Of a stretch of DNA of 5,768 bases, positions 1 to 5,768 are shown piece by piece. Made by a program: the position numbers and the translations under genes. This DNA is from Prevotella sp. Its GTDB lineage: Bacteria; Bacteroidota; Bacteroidia; Bacteroidales; Bacteroidaceae. Within the stretch, counting starts at the first letter, position 1. The number at the start of each line of letters is the position of its first letter. The notes beneath the pieces are model-generated. The model searched no databases. It had not been told where the DNA came from and was given only the letters and a program-made list of their open reading frames with translations. Location of the stretch: the NCBI GenBank assembly GCA_003483565.1, contig DMYZ01000289.1:2127-7894 (forward strand). The letters run 5' to 3'.

Positions 1-207
1 GTTCTTATAGAGGATAATCGTCCTTATGTCCTTTTTATGGATGAGCCGGAGGTTAGCCTTCATTTTGAGTGGCAGAAGCAACTTATAGACTTAGTATTGA
101 AACTAAATCCAAATGTTCAACTTATTATGACGACTCATAGTCCAGCTGTTGTCATGAATGGCTGGAGAGACAAAGTAACAGAAGTGACGGATATTACCGT
201 TAAATAA
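1..207 (+). CDS. ABC/OLD-like ATPase (AAA_21 type), C-terminal fragment; possible PARIS AriA
   Basis: Only the last 68 codons are present; the gene enters from the left edge in frame 1 and stops at TAA 205-207. The fragment carries two late motifs of ABC-type/SMC-like ATPases. The first is a Walker B, YVLFMDEPEVSLHF (fragment residues 9-22), with the D14-E15-P16 acid pair and the LH signature common in AAA_21/OLD-type ATPases. The second is an H-loop, TTHSP (44-48), with the switch histidine at 46. Walker A and the ABC signature must lie upstream and are not seen. The protein ends soon after the H-loop with no nuclease domain in the same chain. The next gene, 17 bp downstream on the same strand, encodes a TOPRIM-like DUF4435 protein, so ATPase and presumed nuclease are split into two genes. 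That arrangement matches AriA/AriB of PARIS. It could also be another ATPase-DUF4435 pair of unknown role. The ATPase fold is certain; the system name is inference. Confidence 0.85.
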   Translation, partial: VLIEDNRPYVLFMDEPEVSLHFEWQKQLIDLVLKLNPNVQLIMTTHSPAVVMNGWRDKVTEVTDITVK

Positions 208-224
208 CCTTTTGATCGAAGTGT

Positions 225-1268
225 ATGAGTAAACGGCTTATAGAGAATATTACGTCCCAGTATATTGAAGCAGCTAATAGTTTGGTATCCAAGAATGCCA
301 GTTGTAAGATTGTTGCTTATGTAGAAAGTTATGACGATGTCTTTTTCTGGCGGACTGTTCTTAGTCAACTTGAAAATGATAAACTATGCTTTGAGGTAAT
401 GCTGCCTACTCATGAAAAAATATTGGAGAGGGGGAAAAAAGCTGCCATTACCAGTATGCTTGAGGGGTTGGGAAAGAATATGATTGCTTGTGTTGATGCT
501 GACTATGATTATTTGAAAGATGGGTGTGGAATGTCATCGTATCAAATGCTTCATAATCCTTTTATCTTCCATACGTATGTTTATGCTATCGAGAATTATC
601 AATGTTATGCACCTTCACTTCATAATGTCTGTGTGTCTGCAACGTTGAATGATAATATTCATTTTGATTTTGTTTCTTTCCTGACTCGTTTTTCTAATAT
701 TATTTATCCCCTGTTTGTATGGAATATTGTTTTTGTCTGTAGTCATAGGGCTAATGATTTTACGATGACAGACTTTGATTACATTATAGATATCAGCAAT
801 TTCAACAGAAGATGGTCTGAAGTACTTCTTCAAAAATTAACGTCTAAGGTGAATGGTAAATCTCATTATCTGCAAAATAAGTATCCTGACATGAGGGATG
901 ATTGGGAAGAAACAGATAAAAGATTAGGAAAGTTGGGAGTGACTCCAGATACTACCTATTTATATATACAGGGTCATCATCTTTTTAATAAACTTGTAAT
1001 GCCAATGATTTCTTCGATCTGTAATTCGCTTGTTCTGCAACGTGAAAAAGAAATAGGGGAACAGAGTAAACATGAAGCTCAATATAATACAGAGATCACC
1101 AGTTATAAGAACAGTATAACTGGGTATGACATAGTACTCAAGAAAAATATAGGATTTACAGAGTCTGAGCCTTATAAGAAAATGATTGGGGATTTACAGA
1201 AATATGTAGCTTCGTTGGATGTCTCTTCTTGTACATGTAATATGGAAAAATCAGGAGAGAAAATATAA
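225..1268 (+). CDS. DUF4435 (TOPRIM-like) protein, candidate PARIS effector AriB
   Basis: This 347-residue protein probably forms a two-gene operon with the ATPase just upstream (17-bp gap, no promoter between). The N-terminal half looks like a TOPRIM fold. There is a glutamate-centred strand, VAYVESYDDVFFW (residues 30-42, E34 and D37/D38), then the acidic triad VDADYD (90-95, D91, D93, D95), then the YAIENY motif (120-125) typical of DUF4435. A helical, hydrophobic middle (about 147-172) and the IQGHHLFNKL block (248-257) also fit the family. No signal peptide is visible; it should be cytoplasmic. In PARIS the DUF4435 partner AriB is held by the ATPase AriA and, once released by a phage trigger, acts as a TOPRIM nuclease on host tRNA. 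The acidic residues here would allow metal-dependent nuclease activity, but this is inferred. ATG 225 is the first in-frame start after the upstream stop; no Shine-Dalgarno is seen. Sampled lines are 27-37% GC, below dxs, which would suit acquired DNA. Confidence 0.85.
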   Translation: MSKRLIENITSQYIEAANSLVSKNASCKIVAYVESYDDVFFWRTVLSQLENDKLCFEVMLPTHEKILERGKKAAITSMLEGLGKNMIACVDADYDYLKDGCGMSSYQMLHNPFIFHTYVYAIENYQCYAPSLHNVCVSATLNDNIHFDFVSFLTRFSNIIYPLFVWNIVFVCSHRANDFTMTDFDYIIDISNFNRRWSEVLLQKLTSKVNGKSHYLQNKYPDMRDDWEETDKRLGKLGVTPDTTYLYIQGHHLFNKLVMPMISSICNSLVLQREKEIGEQSKHEAQYNTEITSYKNSITGYDIVLKKNIGFTESEPYKKMIGDLQKYVASLDVSSCTCNMEKSGEKI

Positions 1269-1300
1269 ATATTTAAAAATTCTTATGCTTAAAAGACGCG

Positions 1301-1336
1301 TTATCCTTGACAGTCTTATTTGGCTGCCAAGGATAA
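1301..1336. terminator. Hairpin between convergent genes, likely bidirectional terminator
   Basis: TTATCCTTG (1301-1309) pairs perfectly with CAAGGATAA (1328-1336). After one A/C mismatch the stem continues as CAGTC against GGCTG (one T-G wobble) around a six-base TTATTT loop. It lies between the stop of the DUF4435 gene (1268) and the stop of manA (1340), so it can serve both strands. Flanking DNA is AT-rich, but there is no long T run on either side: TCTTTT follows on the manA side and AATATTATATAT on the other. The structure is clear; terminator function is inferred. Confidence 0.7.
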
Positions 1337-1339
1337 ATA

Positions 1340-2302
1340 TTATATATATGATTCTACAAATTTGACAGTACCCCTGACATTAACGGTCTTGGTGGTAGCT
1401 GGAATAAGGATTGATTCTCCAGCGCTCAGATTAATTTCATTACCTTCATTATCACTGATAAAGCCCGTGCCCTTTACTGCAATTAAAATAACAAAGCTGT
1501 CAAGATCACTGTAATCAATACTCATTGGTTCTGTAAGATCATAGATGGATGTCTTGAAGAAGGGACAGTCTACAAGTGTTATTCCTTGATTTTTAGCAGG
1601 AGTATAAACCGTGCGATAATTTTTCTCTACATGATAGTCGATACTCTCTGCTGCTTCCTTAGTCTGGAGTTCACGATAGTTCCCATTTTTGTCCTTGCGC
1701 TTGAAATCGTAGATACGGTAGGTAACATCACTTGTCTGCTGTATTTCAGCCAGGAAACAACCAGCTCCGATACTATGGATACGGCCTGCAGGAAGATAGA
1801 AACAGTCCCCTTCCTGTACCTCATATTCAGCAATAGCATCAGTGATAGTATCATTTTCTACCATCTCTTTATATTGTGCAGGGGTGATCGCTTGTTTCAA
1901 ACCGCTTCTCAGTTTCGCATATGGTTCACTCTTCATAACATACCACATTTCGGTTTTGCCACGTGGCTTTCCCTGTTTACGAGCTATTTCGTCAGATGGG
2001 TGCACTTGTATGGATAACTGTTCGCGAGCATCGATAAACTTGATGAGTAAAGGGAATTCATTACCAAACTTTGCATAATTTTCTTTTCCTACTAGTTTGT
2101 TTTGAAGTTTAGCAACCAGATCGTTTAGTTTCATCCCTTTGTATTCACCCTCGGAAATAATCGATTCACTATCCTTTACCCCAGATATTTCCCAACTTTC
2201 ACCTACATCTTCTTGTTGGATTCCAAGGTTTTTGAATGGGATGATTTTATTTCCTCCCCACAGAGTGGATTTTAATAAAGGTTCAAATTTTAATGGTTTC
2301 AT
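1340..2302 (-). CDS. manA: Mannose-6-phosphate isomerase, class I (phosphomannose isomerase)
   Basis: This zinc enzyme interconverts mannose 6-phosphate and fructose 6-phosphate, linking mannose use and GDP-mannose synthesis to glycolysis; it is cytoplasmic. At 320 residues it is of the short bacterial class I type. The metal ligands are visible: Q99 and H101 in LSIQVHPSD (96-104), E118 in GKTEMWYV (115-122), and H176 in YLPAGRIHSIGAG (169-181). The YRIYDF segment (195-200) supplies the conserved active-site arginine R196. The N terminus, KFEPLLKSTLWGG, is typical of the family and fixes ATG 2300-2302 as the start. The C-terminal small cupin-like domain is complete (GESILIPA at 295-302), ending at TAA 1340-1342. 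The leader of 33 bp to the trkH remnant is AT-rich with no Shine-Dalgarno and no recognisable promoter. Transcription probably comes from upstream, through the trk scar from dxs. The terminator hairpin begins 3 bp past the stop. Confidence 0.96.
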   Translation of the reverse strand: MKPLKFEPLLKSTLWGGNKIIPFKNLGIQQEDVGESWEISGVKDSESIISEGEYKGMKLNDLVAKLQNKLVGKENYAKFGNEFPLLIKFIDAREQLSIQVHPSDEIARKQGKPRGKTEMWYVMKSEPYAKLRSGLKQAITPAQYKEMVENDTITDAIAEYEVQEGDCFYLPAGRIHSIGAGCFLAEIQQTSDVTYRIYDFKRKDKNGNYRELQTKEAAESIDYHVEKNYRTVYTPAKNQGITLVDCPFFKTSIYDLTEPMSIDYSDLDSFVILIAVKGTGFISDNEGNEINLSAGESILIPATTKTVNVRGTVKFVESYI

Positions 2303-2335
2303 AACTATTCTATTTTATTTGTTTATTCTTGATGA

Positions 2336-2520
2336 TTATCTTCCATACCAGAATTGTGGAGTAAAGATGACGAGTACGGTAAACATATCCAGTTGACCTA
2401 CCAGCATAAGAAAGTAACATCGCCATTTAGCCGAATCTGACAGAGTGCTTCAAGTCATTGCGTGTTCTAGTGAAAAACCAGGAGAAGGACTAATATTACC
2501 TATGGAACTCAGAGCCAAGG
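2336..2520 (-). pseudogene. trkH: trkH remnant: last ~60 codons of the potassium uptake membrane subunit
   Basis: Translating the minus strand from 2518 to the TAA at 2336-2338 gives the C-terminal end of TrkH, the potassium-conducting subunit of the Trk system. The diagnostic stretch is GQLDMFTVLVIFTPQFW, which matches the family ending (GRLE-FTVLVLFTP-FW). It is preceded by FLML and by LSSIGNISPSPGF, the counterpart of the last pore loop (usually SSLGN-GPGLG). Two signs of decay are seen: an in-frame TGA at 2450-2452 within MT*STLSD, where a tryptophan codon would be expected, and serines in place of filter glycines. The other ~420 codons of a normal ~485-residue TrkH are absent; at 2520 the sequence switches to trkA. 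No start codon is available, so it cannot make a transporter. It lies 33 bp upstream of manA. Confidence 0.88.
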
Positions 2521-2703
2521 TGATTTAAAGTCTTTAATACTGCCGGAATTTCCCTCTAACGTAAGAAGGTGGTATTCTTCATCAATATTTGTCAGTCCGT
2601 TCTGATCCTTATCCCTCAAGTTTATGTCTTCGTTGTTACGGGAGAATAATTTTGCCAGATGTGTACCAATAATAGAGTATGCGCAGACTATGATTATTTT
2701 TAT
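2521..2703 (-). pseudogene. trkA: trkA remnant: first ~60 codons of the potassium uptake NAD-binding subunit
   Basis: Read on the minus strand from 2703, the frame gives IKIIIVCAYS then IIGTHLAKLFSRNNEDI, followed after some residues by YHLLTLEGNSGSIKDFK. This is the N-terminal Rossmann domain of TrkA, the NAD(H)-binding regulator of Trk potassium uptake (family pattern MKIIIAGAG-VGTHLAKLLSR--DI and later DLLT-EG-PSSIK-L). The expected ATG is ATA (2703-2701), and the first glycine of the nucleotide-binding GxGxxG loop is replaced by cysteine. Family similarity ends near 2521-2524, where the trkH tail begins out of frame. The trkA frame then closes at TGA 2511-2509. About 385 of ~446 codons are missing. 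It directly follows dxs and overlaps its last bases, so trkA was probably co-transcribed and translationally coupled with dxs before it decayed. The identification comes from memory of the family pattern, not from a database search. Confidence 0.85.
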
Positions 2704-4595
2704 TCTAATATAGCTTTCTTTATACTTTCATTATCATATCCTGCCATTTCACGTTCCTGGGTAATAGTACCATGCTTCACAAATTGGTCAGATGGCATTC
2801 CAAGCCGTGTAATATACGGATGATGATGGTGCGAATCCATCCACTCGAGTATGGCAGATCCCATACCTCCATCTCTTACGCCGTCTTCTAAGGTTATGAT
2901 ATGTTGGTACTGACTGGCTTCTTCAAGGAGTTTGTCGTCAAGAGGTTTTAGAAACCTAAGGTCATAATGAGCAATTTTAAGTTCAGAATGTTCCTTTTCT
3001 ATATCATCGATAATACGTTCAATATCGTTGCCAATAGGGCCTATAGTAATGACAGCAGTATTCCTGCCTTCTCGAAGTCTGCGTCCTGTTCCTACAGTGA
3101 TTTCTTCCAAAGGGCAGTTCCAGTCTTCATGTTCGGCGTGCCCTCTCGGATATCGGATTACAAAAGTACCCTTGCCTGGCAACTGGGCTGTATACATTAG
3201 TCTGCGGAGTTCCTTCTCGTCCATAGGAGAAGCTATGGTGAGGTTGGGTATAGGTCTTAGAGCTGCCATATCGAAAGCACCATGGTGCGTAGGACCATCA
3301 GGCCCTACGAGACCGGCTCTGTCGAGACAGAGTACTACCGGCAGATTAAGAATGGCAAGATCATGGATGATGTTATCATAAGCCCGCTGGCAGAAAGCGC
3401 TATAGATATTACAGAAAGGCTGTAAGCCATCTTTCGCCATGCCTCCGGAGAAAGTCACAGCATGCCCTTCGGCTATGCCTACATCAAAAACTCTGTCAGG
3501 CATTTCTTTCTGCATAATATTCATTGAGCATCCTGTAGGCATAGCTGGGGTCACTCCCACAATGCGAGGATTCTGTCTGGCAAGCTCAAGGAGCGTCTTG
3601 CCGAATACGACTTGATACTTCGGTGGTTCGTGTGCAGGATCGTCAATATAACGATTGCCTGTAACAGGATCGAATTTTCCAGGAGCGTGCCATATCGTTG
3701 CAGATTTCTCTGCGGGTTTATAGCCTTTCCCTTTGATGGTATGTAAATGGAGGATTTTGGGGCCCTTCATGTTTTTCAATTGTTTGAGCACACGGACAAT
3801 TTCCTTGACATCGTGTCCGTCAAACGGACCAAAATAGCGGATGTTCATTCCTTCGAACATATTCTGCTGATGGGACAGAGCACTCTTTAGAGCATTGTTG
3901 AGCCTGATGATGCCTTTGCGTCTGTTTTCGTTGAGATATCCTTTTGAAAACAACCACTGGCTGGCCTTAAAACGCAATTTGTTATAAGTATCGTTGGTAT
4001 CTAGATTGATAAGATATTTTTCCATACCTCCTACGGCGTGGTCGATACTCATGTCATTATCATTGAGAATGATCAGCATATCATTGGGTGTTGAGGAAAC
4101 ATTGTTGAGTCCCTCAAAAGCCAAGCCTCCACTCATAGAGCCATCACCGATAACAGCGATGATATGTCGTTTGCTTCCAGTTCCCCTTGCCGCTACTGCC
4201 ATGCCCAAAGCTGCAGAAATAGAATTAGAAGCATGGCCACAGGTAAAGGTATCATATTCACTCTCCAATGGAGAAGGAAACGGCCGTATGCCATCTAAGT
4301 GCCTGTTGGTGCAAAAACGATCGCGTCGACCTGTAAGAATTTTATGCCCGTAAGCCTGATGACCGACATCCCATACTATACGGTCTTCTGGAGTGTTAAA
4401 GACATAATGAAGGGCAACAGTGATTTCGACAGCTCCCAGTGAAGAGGCAAAATGGCCAGGATTAACCGATACCTCGTCAATAATGTCTTTTCTTAATTCC
4501 TGACATACTTGAGGCAATTGGTCTACGTTCAACTTCCGAAGATCAGAAGGATATTGTATATGGCTTAATAGTTCAAATTTGTTCTTGTCCATCAA
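2700..4595 (-). CDS. dxs: 1-deoxy-D-xylulose-5-phosphate synthase
   Basis: DXS condenses pyruvate and glyceraldehyde 3-phosphate, with loss of CO2, into 1-deoxy-D-xylulose 5-phosphate. This feeds the MEP isoprenoid pathway and also thiamine and pyridoxal synthesis; the enzyme is a cytoplasmic homodimer using thiamine diphosphate and Mg. At 631 residues it is full length (E. coli 620). Landmarks in order: PGHFASSLG (46-54, with H48), VWDVGHQAYGHK (74-85), GHAS (120-123), the cofactor motif GDGSMSGG (150-157) ending at NDN (178-180), HAPGKFDP (303-310), VGIAEGHAV (372-380, catalytic E376), the transketolase DRAG motif (425-428) followed by GPTHHGAFD (434-442), and RYPRG (481-485) for substrate phosphate. 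The C-terminal transketolase domain is complete. Translation begins at ATG 4595 or at the adjacent ATG 4592; the choice changes one residue. A consensus promoter lies just upstream. The stop TAA (2702-2700) overlaps the dead start of trkA. Confidence 0.98.
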   Translation of the reverse strand: MMDKNKFELLSHIQYPSDLRKLNVDQLPQVCQELRKDIIDEVSVNPGHFASSLGAVEITVALHYVFNTPEDRIVWDVGHQAYGHKILTGRRDRFCTNRHLDGIRPFPSPLESEYDTFTCGHASNSISAALGMAVAARGTGSKRHIIAVIGDGSMSGGLAFEGLNNVSSTPNDMLIILNDNDMSIDHAVGGMEKYLINLDTNDTYNKLRFKASQWLFSKGYLNENRRKGIIRLNNALKSALSHQQNMFEGMNIRYFGPFDGHDVKEIVRVLKQLKNMKGPKILHLHTIKGKGYKPAEKSATIWHAPGKFDPVTGNRYIDDPAHEPPKYQVVFGKTLLELARQNPRIVGVTPAMPTGCSMNIMQKEMPDRVFDVGIAEGHAVTFSGGMAKDGLQPFCNIYSAFCQRAYDNIIHDLAILNLPVVLCLDRAGLVGPDGPTHHGAFDMAALRPIPNLTIASPMDEKELRRLMYTAQLPGKGTFVIRYPRGHAEHEDWNCPLEEITVGTGRRLREGRNTAVITIGPIGNDIERIIDDIEKEHSELKIAHYDLRFLKPLDDKLLEEASQYQHIITLEDGVRDGGMGSAILEWMDSHHHHPYITRLGMPSDQFVKHGTITQEREMAGYDNESIKKAILE

Positions 4596-4618
4596 TGATT
4601 TTATTCATCTACAAAATG

Positions 4619-4649
4619 CAAAGATACTTTAAATTGGGGAGAGAGCAAA
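4619..4649 (-). promoter_or_regulatory. Bacteroidetes-type sigma promoter for dxs
   Basis: On the minus strand TTTG (4649-4646) is followed by a 19-bp spacer and TATCTTTG (4626-4619). This is an exact match to the Bacteroidetes housekeeping consensus: -33 TTTG, and -7 TAnnTTTG. The -7 box ends 23 bp before ATG 4595, so the transcript would carry a leader of roughly 15-20 bases. It gives dxs, and probably manA downstream, a start point separate from the metallophosphoesterase gene. The rest of the 132-bp gap (4596-4727) is AT-rich, and I see no convincing terminator in it. Confidence 0.85.
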
Positions 4650-4727
4650 ATAAAAAGATATAAAATCTATAGCGGAACTTTTGATCCGGAAAATATAAAA
4701 TCAGAGGGCCTTTAATGCGTGTTTACC

Positions 4728-5756
4728 TTATACTTTCGGTTTCCTTTGCAGTGTGATAATATTAATTTCCGGCCACGCCCCGATGCGGAAGGGTACTGTA
4801 CCACCAATTCCCATAGAGACATACAGCATGCTCTTGCCTTCTGTATATTTGCCACCCCATTCATGGTAAGCCCATTTGACAGGTGAAAATTTACCTATTT
4901 TAATTTGTCCGGCATGAGTATGTCCACTTAGGGTCAACGCAATATCCGTTTGATGGAGTACACTTTTACGCCAATTGCTCGGATCGTGGTTCAGTAAAAT
5001 TTTGAAAGTGCCGTCCTGCATGCCTTCCATTGCTTTTTTCAAATCCCCATAGTCCTGGAAAGGTGGTTTTGAAATGTTTTCTACCCCTATCAGATAAATT
5101 GAAGATTCGCTTTCTTTATCTTTTGAAGACTTTGTTGTTTGTGTATCGGAAGTTTCGATATTTCTTGATTTTCTGGTAATGCGTACATTCTCGTTGTTCA
5201 GCAGGTGCCATCCCATTTTTTCCTCCATATATTGTAGGATATTGCAATTCCGTCTAATATTGTTTTTACTGTTGTCTTCAACGTATTCGCAATAATCGTG
5301 ATTTCCCATTATCGAGTATATACCGTCCGGAGCTGAGAGCTTATGGAGAGTTTCTTTGAATGGAATAACTTCCTTTGCTTCCACATTGACAAGGTCACCG
5401 GTAAAGACAATAAGATTGGCATGTTGTTCATTAGTCTTCTCTACCAGCCTGTCGATAAACTTACGATTGCGAAGATAAGTACCGATATGTATGTCGGTCA
5501 GTTGCAGGATACGGTAGCCATCGAAAGCTTTGGGTAACAAGGCTGATTCACAAGTCGCTGTGCGTACAATGATATGGCGCCAGCCGAATATAAAGCCATA
5601 GGCAACAATGACCAGATAAGCGCAAATCAGGGCTGAGGCAATATGCCAGTTCAAAAAAGGCGATAGAATCAGGTATAGCAAAAAAGGAATGACAAGGATA
5701 AGAATACTGCCTGATATCAGTCTTATCAATGTGTTATGTCGTAATTTTATTTTCAT
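4728..5756 (-). CDS. Membrane-anchored calcineurin-like metallophosphoesterase (YkuE/YaeI type)
   Basis: This is a 342-residue protein with a basic N terminus, then two likely membrane helices (about residues 12-34 and 38-58), then a metallophosphoesterase domain. All the metal-binding motifs are present: LTDIHIG (87-92, D88, H90), FTGDLVN (118-124, D121), MGNHDY (150-155, N152, H153), LLNHDP (254-259, H257) and SGHTHAGQ (277-284, H279, H281). This set is that of a working dinuclear-metal phosphodiesterase or phosphatase. The GHTHAGQ ending and membrane anchor resemble the YkuE/YaeI group, some members of which act on membrane or lipid-linked substrates; the substrate here is unknown. A Ser/Thr/Lys/Glu-rich segment (about 197-219) sits between the third and fourth motifs and looks like a flexible surface loop. 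ATG 5754-5756 is chosen because it precedes the basic residues and first helix; its promoter lies beyond the window. It reads toward dxs, 132 bp away. Confidence 0.93.
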   Translation of the reverse strand: MKIKLRHNTLIRLISGSILILVIPFLLYLILSPFLNWHIASALICAYLVIVAYGFIFGWRHIIVRTATCESALLPKAFDGYRILQLTDIHIGTYLRNRKFIDRLVEKTNEQHANLIVFTGDLVNVEAKEVIPFKETLHKLSAPDGIYSIMGNHDYCEYVEDNSKNNIRRNCNILQYMEEKMGWHLLNNENVRITRKSRNIETSDTQTTKSSKDKESESSIYLIGVENISKPPFQDYGDLKKAMEGMQDGTFKILLNHDPSNWRKSVLHQTDIALTLSGHTHAGQIKIGKFSPVKWAYHEWGGKYTEGKSMLYVSMGIGGTVPFRIGAWPEINIITLQRKPKV

Positions 5757-5768
5757 ATATTCTATATT

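Noticed and set aside
1586..2017. 143-codon open frame on the + strand inside manA
   Set aside because: It is antisense to manA, which has all its catalytic motifs. The product is Cys/Phe/Ile-rich with no family features, as expected of a shadow frame.
2380..2390. Possible promoter -7 box (TATGTTTA, minus strand) ahead of manA
   Set aside because: It misses the final G, has no TTTG at the right distance, and is explained as codons of the conserved TrkH MFTVLV stretch.
2139..2396. 85-codon + strand open frame covering the manA start and part of the trk scar
   Set aside because: The same DNA on the minus strand reads as the manA N terminus and the conserved TrkH C terminus; the + frame has no recognisable features.
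2818..2832. Run of four histidines in DXS (residues 589-592), like a purification tag
   Set aside because: It is in a variable surface stretch in the middle of the C-terminal domain, with mixed CAC/CAT codons, so it is natural variation.
3028..4353. Two + strand frames of 117 and 119 codons (3028-3381 and 3994-4353)
   Set aside because: Both are antisense to dxs in its most conserved parts, so they are shadows of codon constraint.
4651..4672. Possible terminator after the metallophosphoesterase (AGAT / ATCT followed by T-rich DNA)
   Set aside because: The stem is only 4 bp and pure chance is likely in such AT-rich DNA; it also lies next to the dxs promoter.
1..5768. CRISPR array, tRNA/rRNA genes, insertion sequence ends
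   Set aside because: No regularly spaced repeats, no cloverleaf or rRNA-like stretch, and no transposase or terminal inverted repeats were seen on either strand.

Overview
The window looks like chromosomal DNA of a member of the Bacteroidales (Bacteroides/Prevotella type). The evidence is the flavour of the DXS, ManA and metallophosphoesterase proteins, the lack of clear Shine-Dalgarno sequences, and a textbook Bacteroidetes promoter (TTTG, 19 bp, TAnnTTTG) in front of dxs. The genus is not decided by what I can see.

Left part, + strand (1-1268): the last 68 codons of an ABC/OLD-like ATPase, then after 17 bp a complete DUF4435 (TOPRIM-like) protein. This ATPase + DUF4435 pairing is the architecture of the PARIS anti-phage system (AriA + AriB), so this is the best candidate for a defence system here. 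The ATPase is cut by the window edge and the call is provisional. The DUF4435 gene is visibly AT-richer than dxs. A good hairpin at 1301-1336 separates this convergent pair from the rest.

Right part, - strand (read from 5756 down to 1340): a membrane-anchored calcineurin-like metallophosphoesterase, then dxs with its own promoter, then a 397-bp stretch without an intact gene, then manA (class I mannose-6-phosphate isomerase), ending at the hairpin shared with the convergent genes.

The 397-bp stretch (2303-2699) is not empty. It holds the first ~60 codons of a potassium-uptake trkA gene joined directly to the last ~60 codons of trkH, both damaged. It is the scar of a deletion in an ancestral dxs-trkA-trkH-manA order. 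The trkA start codon is ATA, and it overlaps the dxs stop in a way that suggests a former ATGA start/stop overlap. The trkH piece has an in-frame TGA and altered selectivity-filter glycines. The housekeeping genes on both sides (dxs for isoprenoid precursors, manA for mannose/fructose interconversion) are intact, and manA has probably been brought much closer to the dxs promoter.
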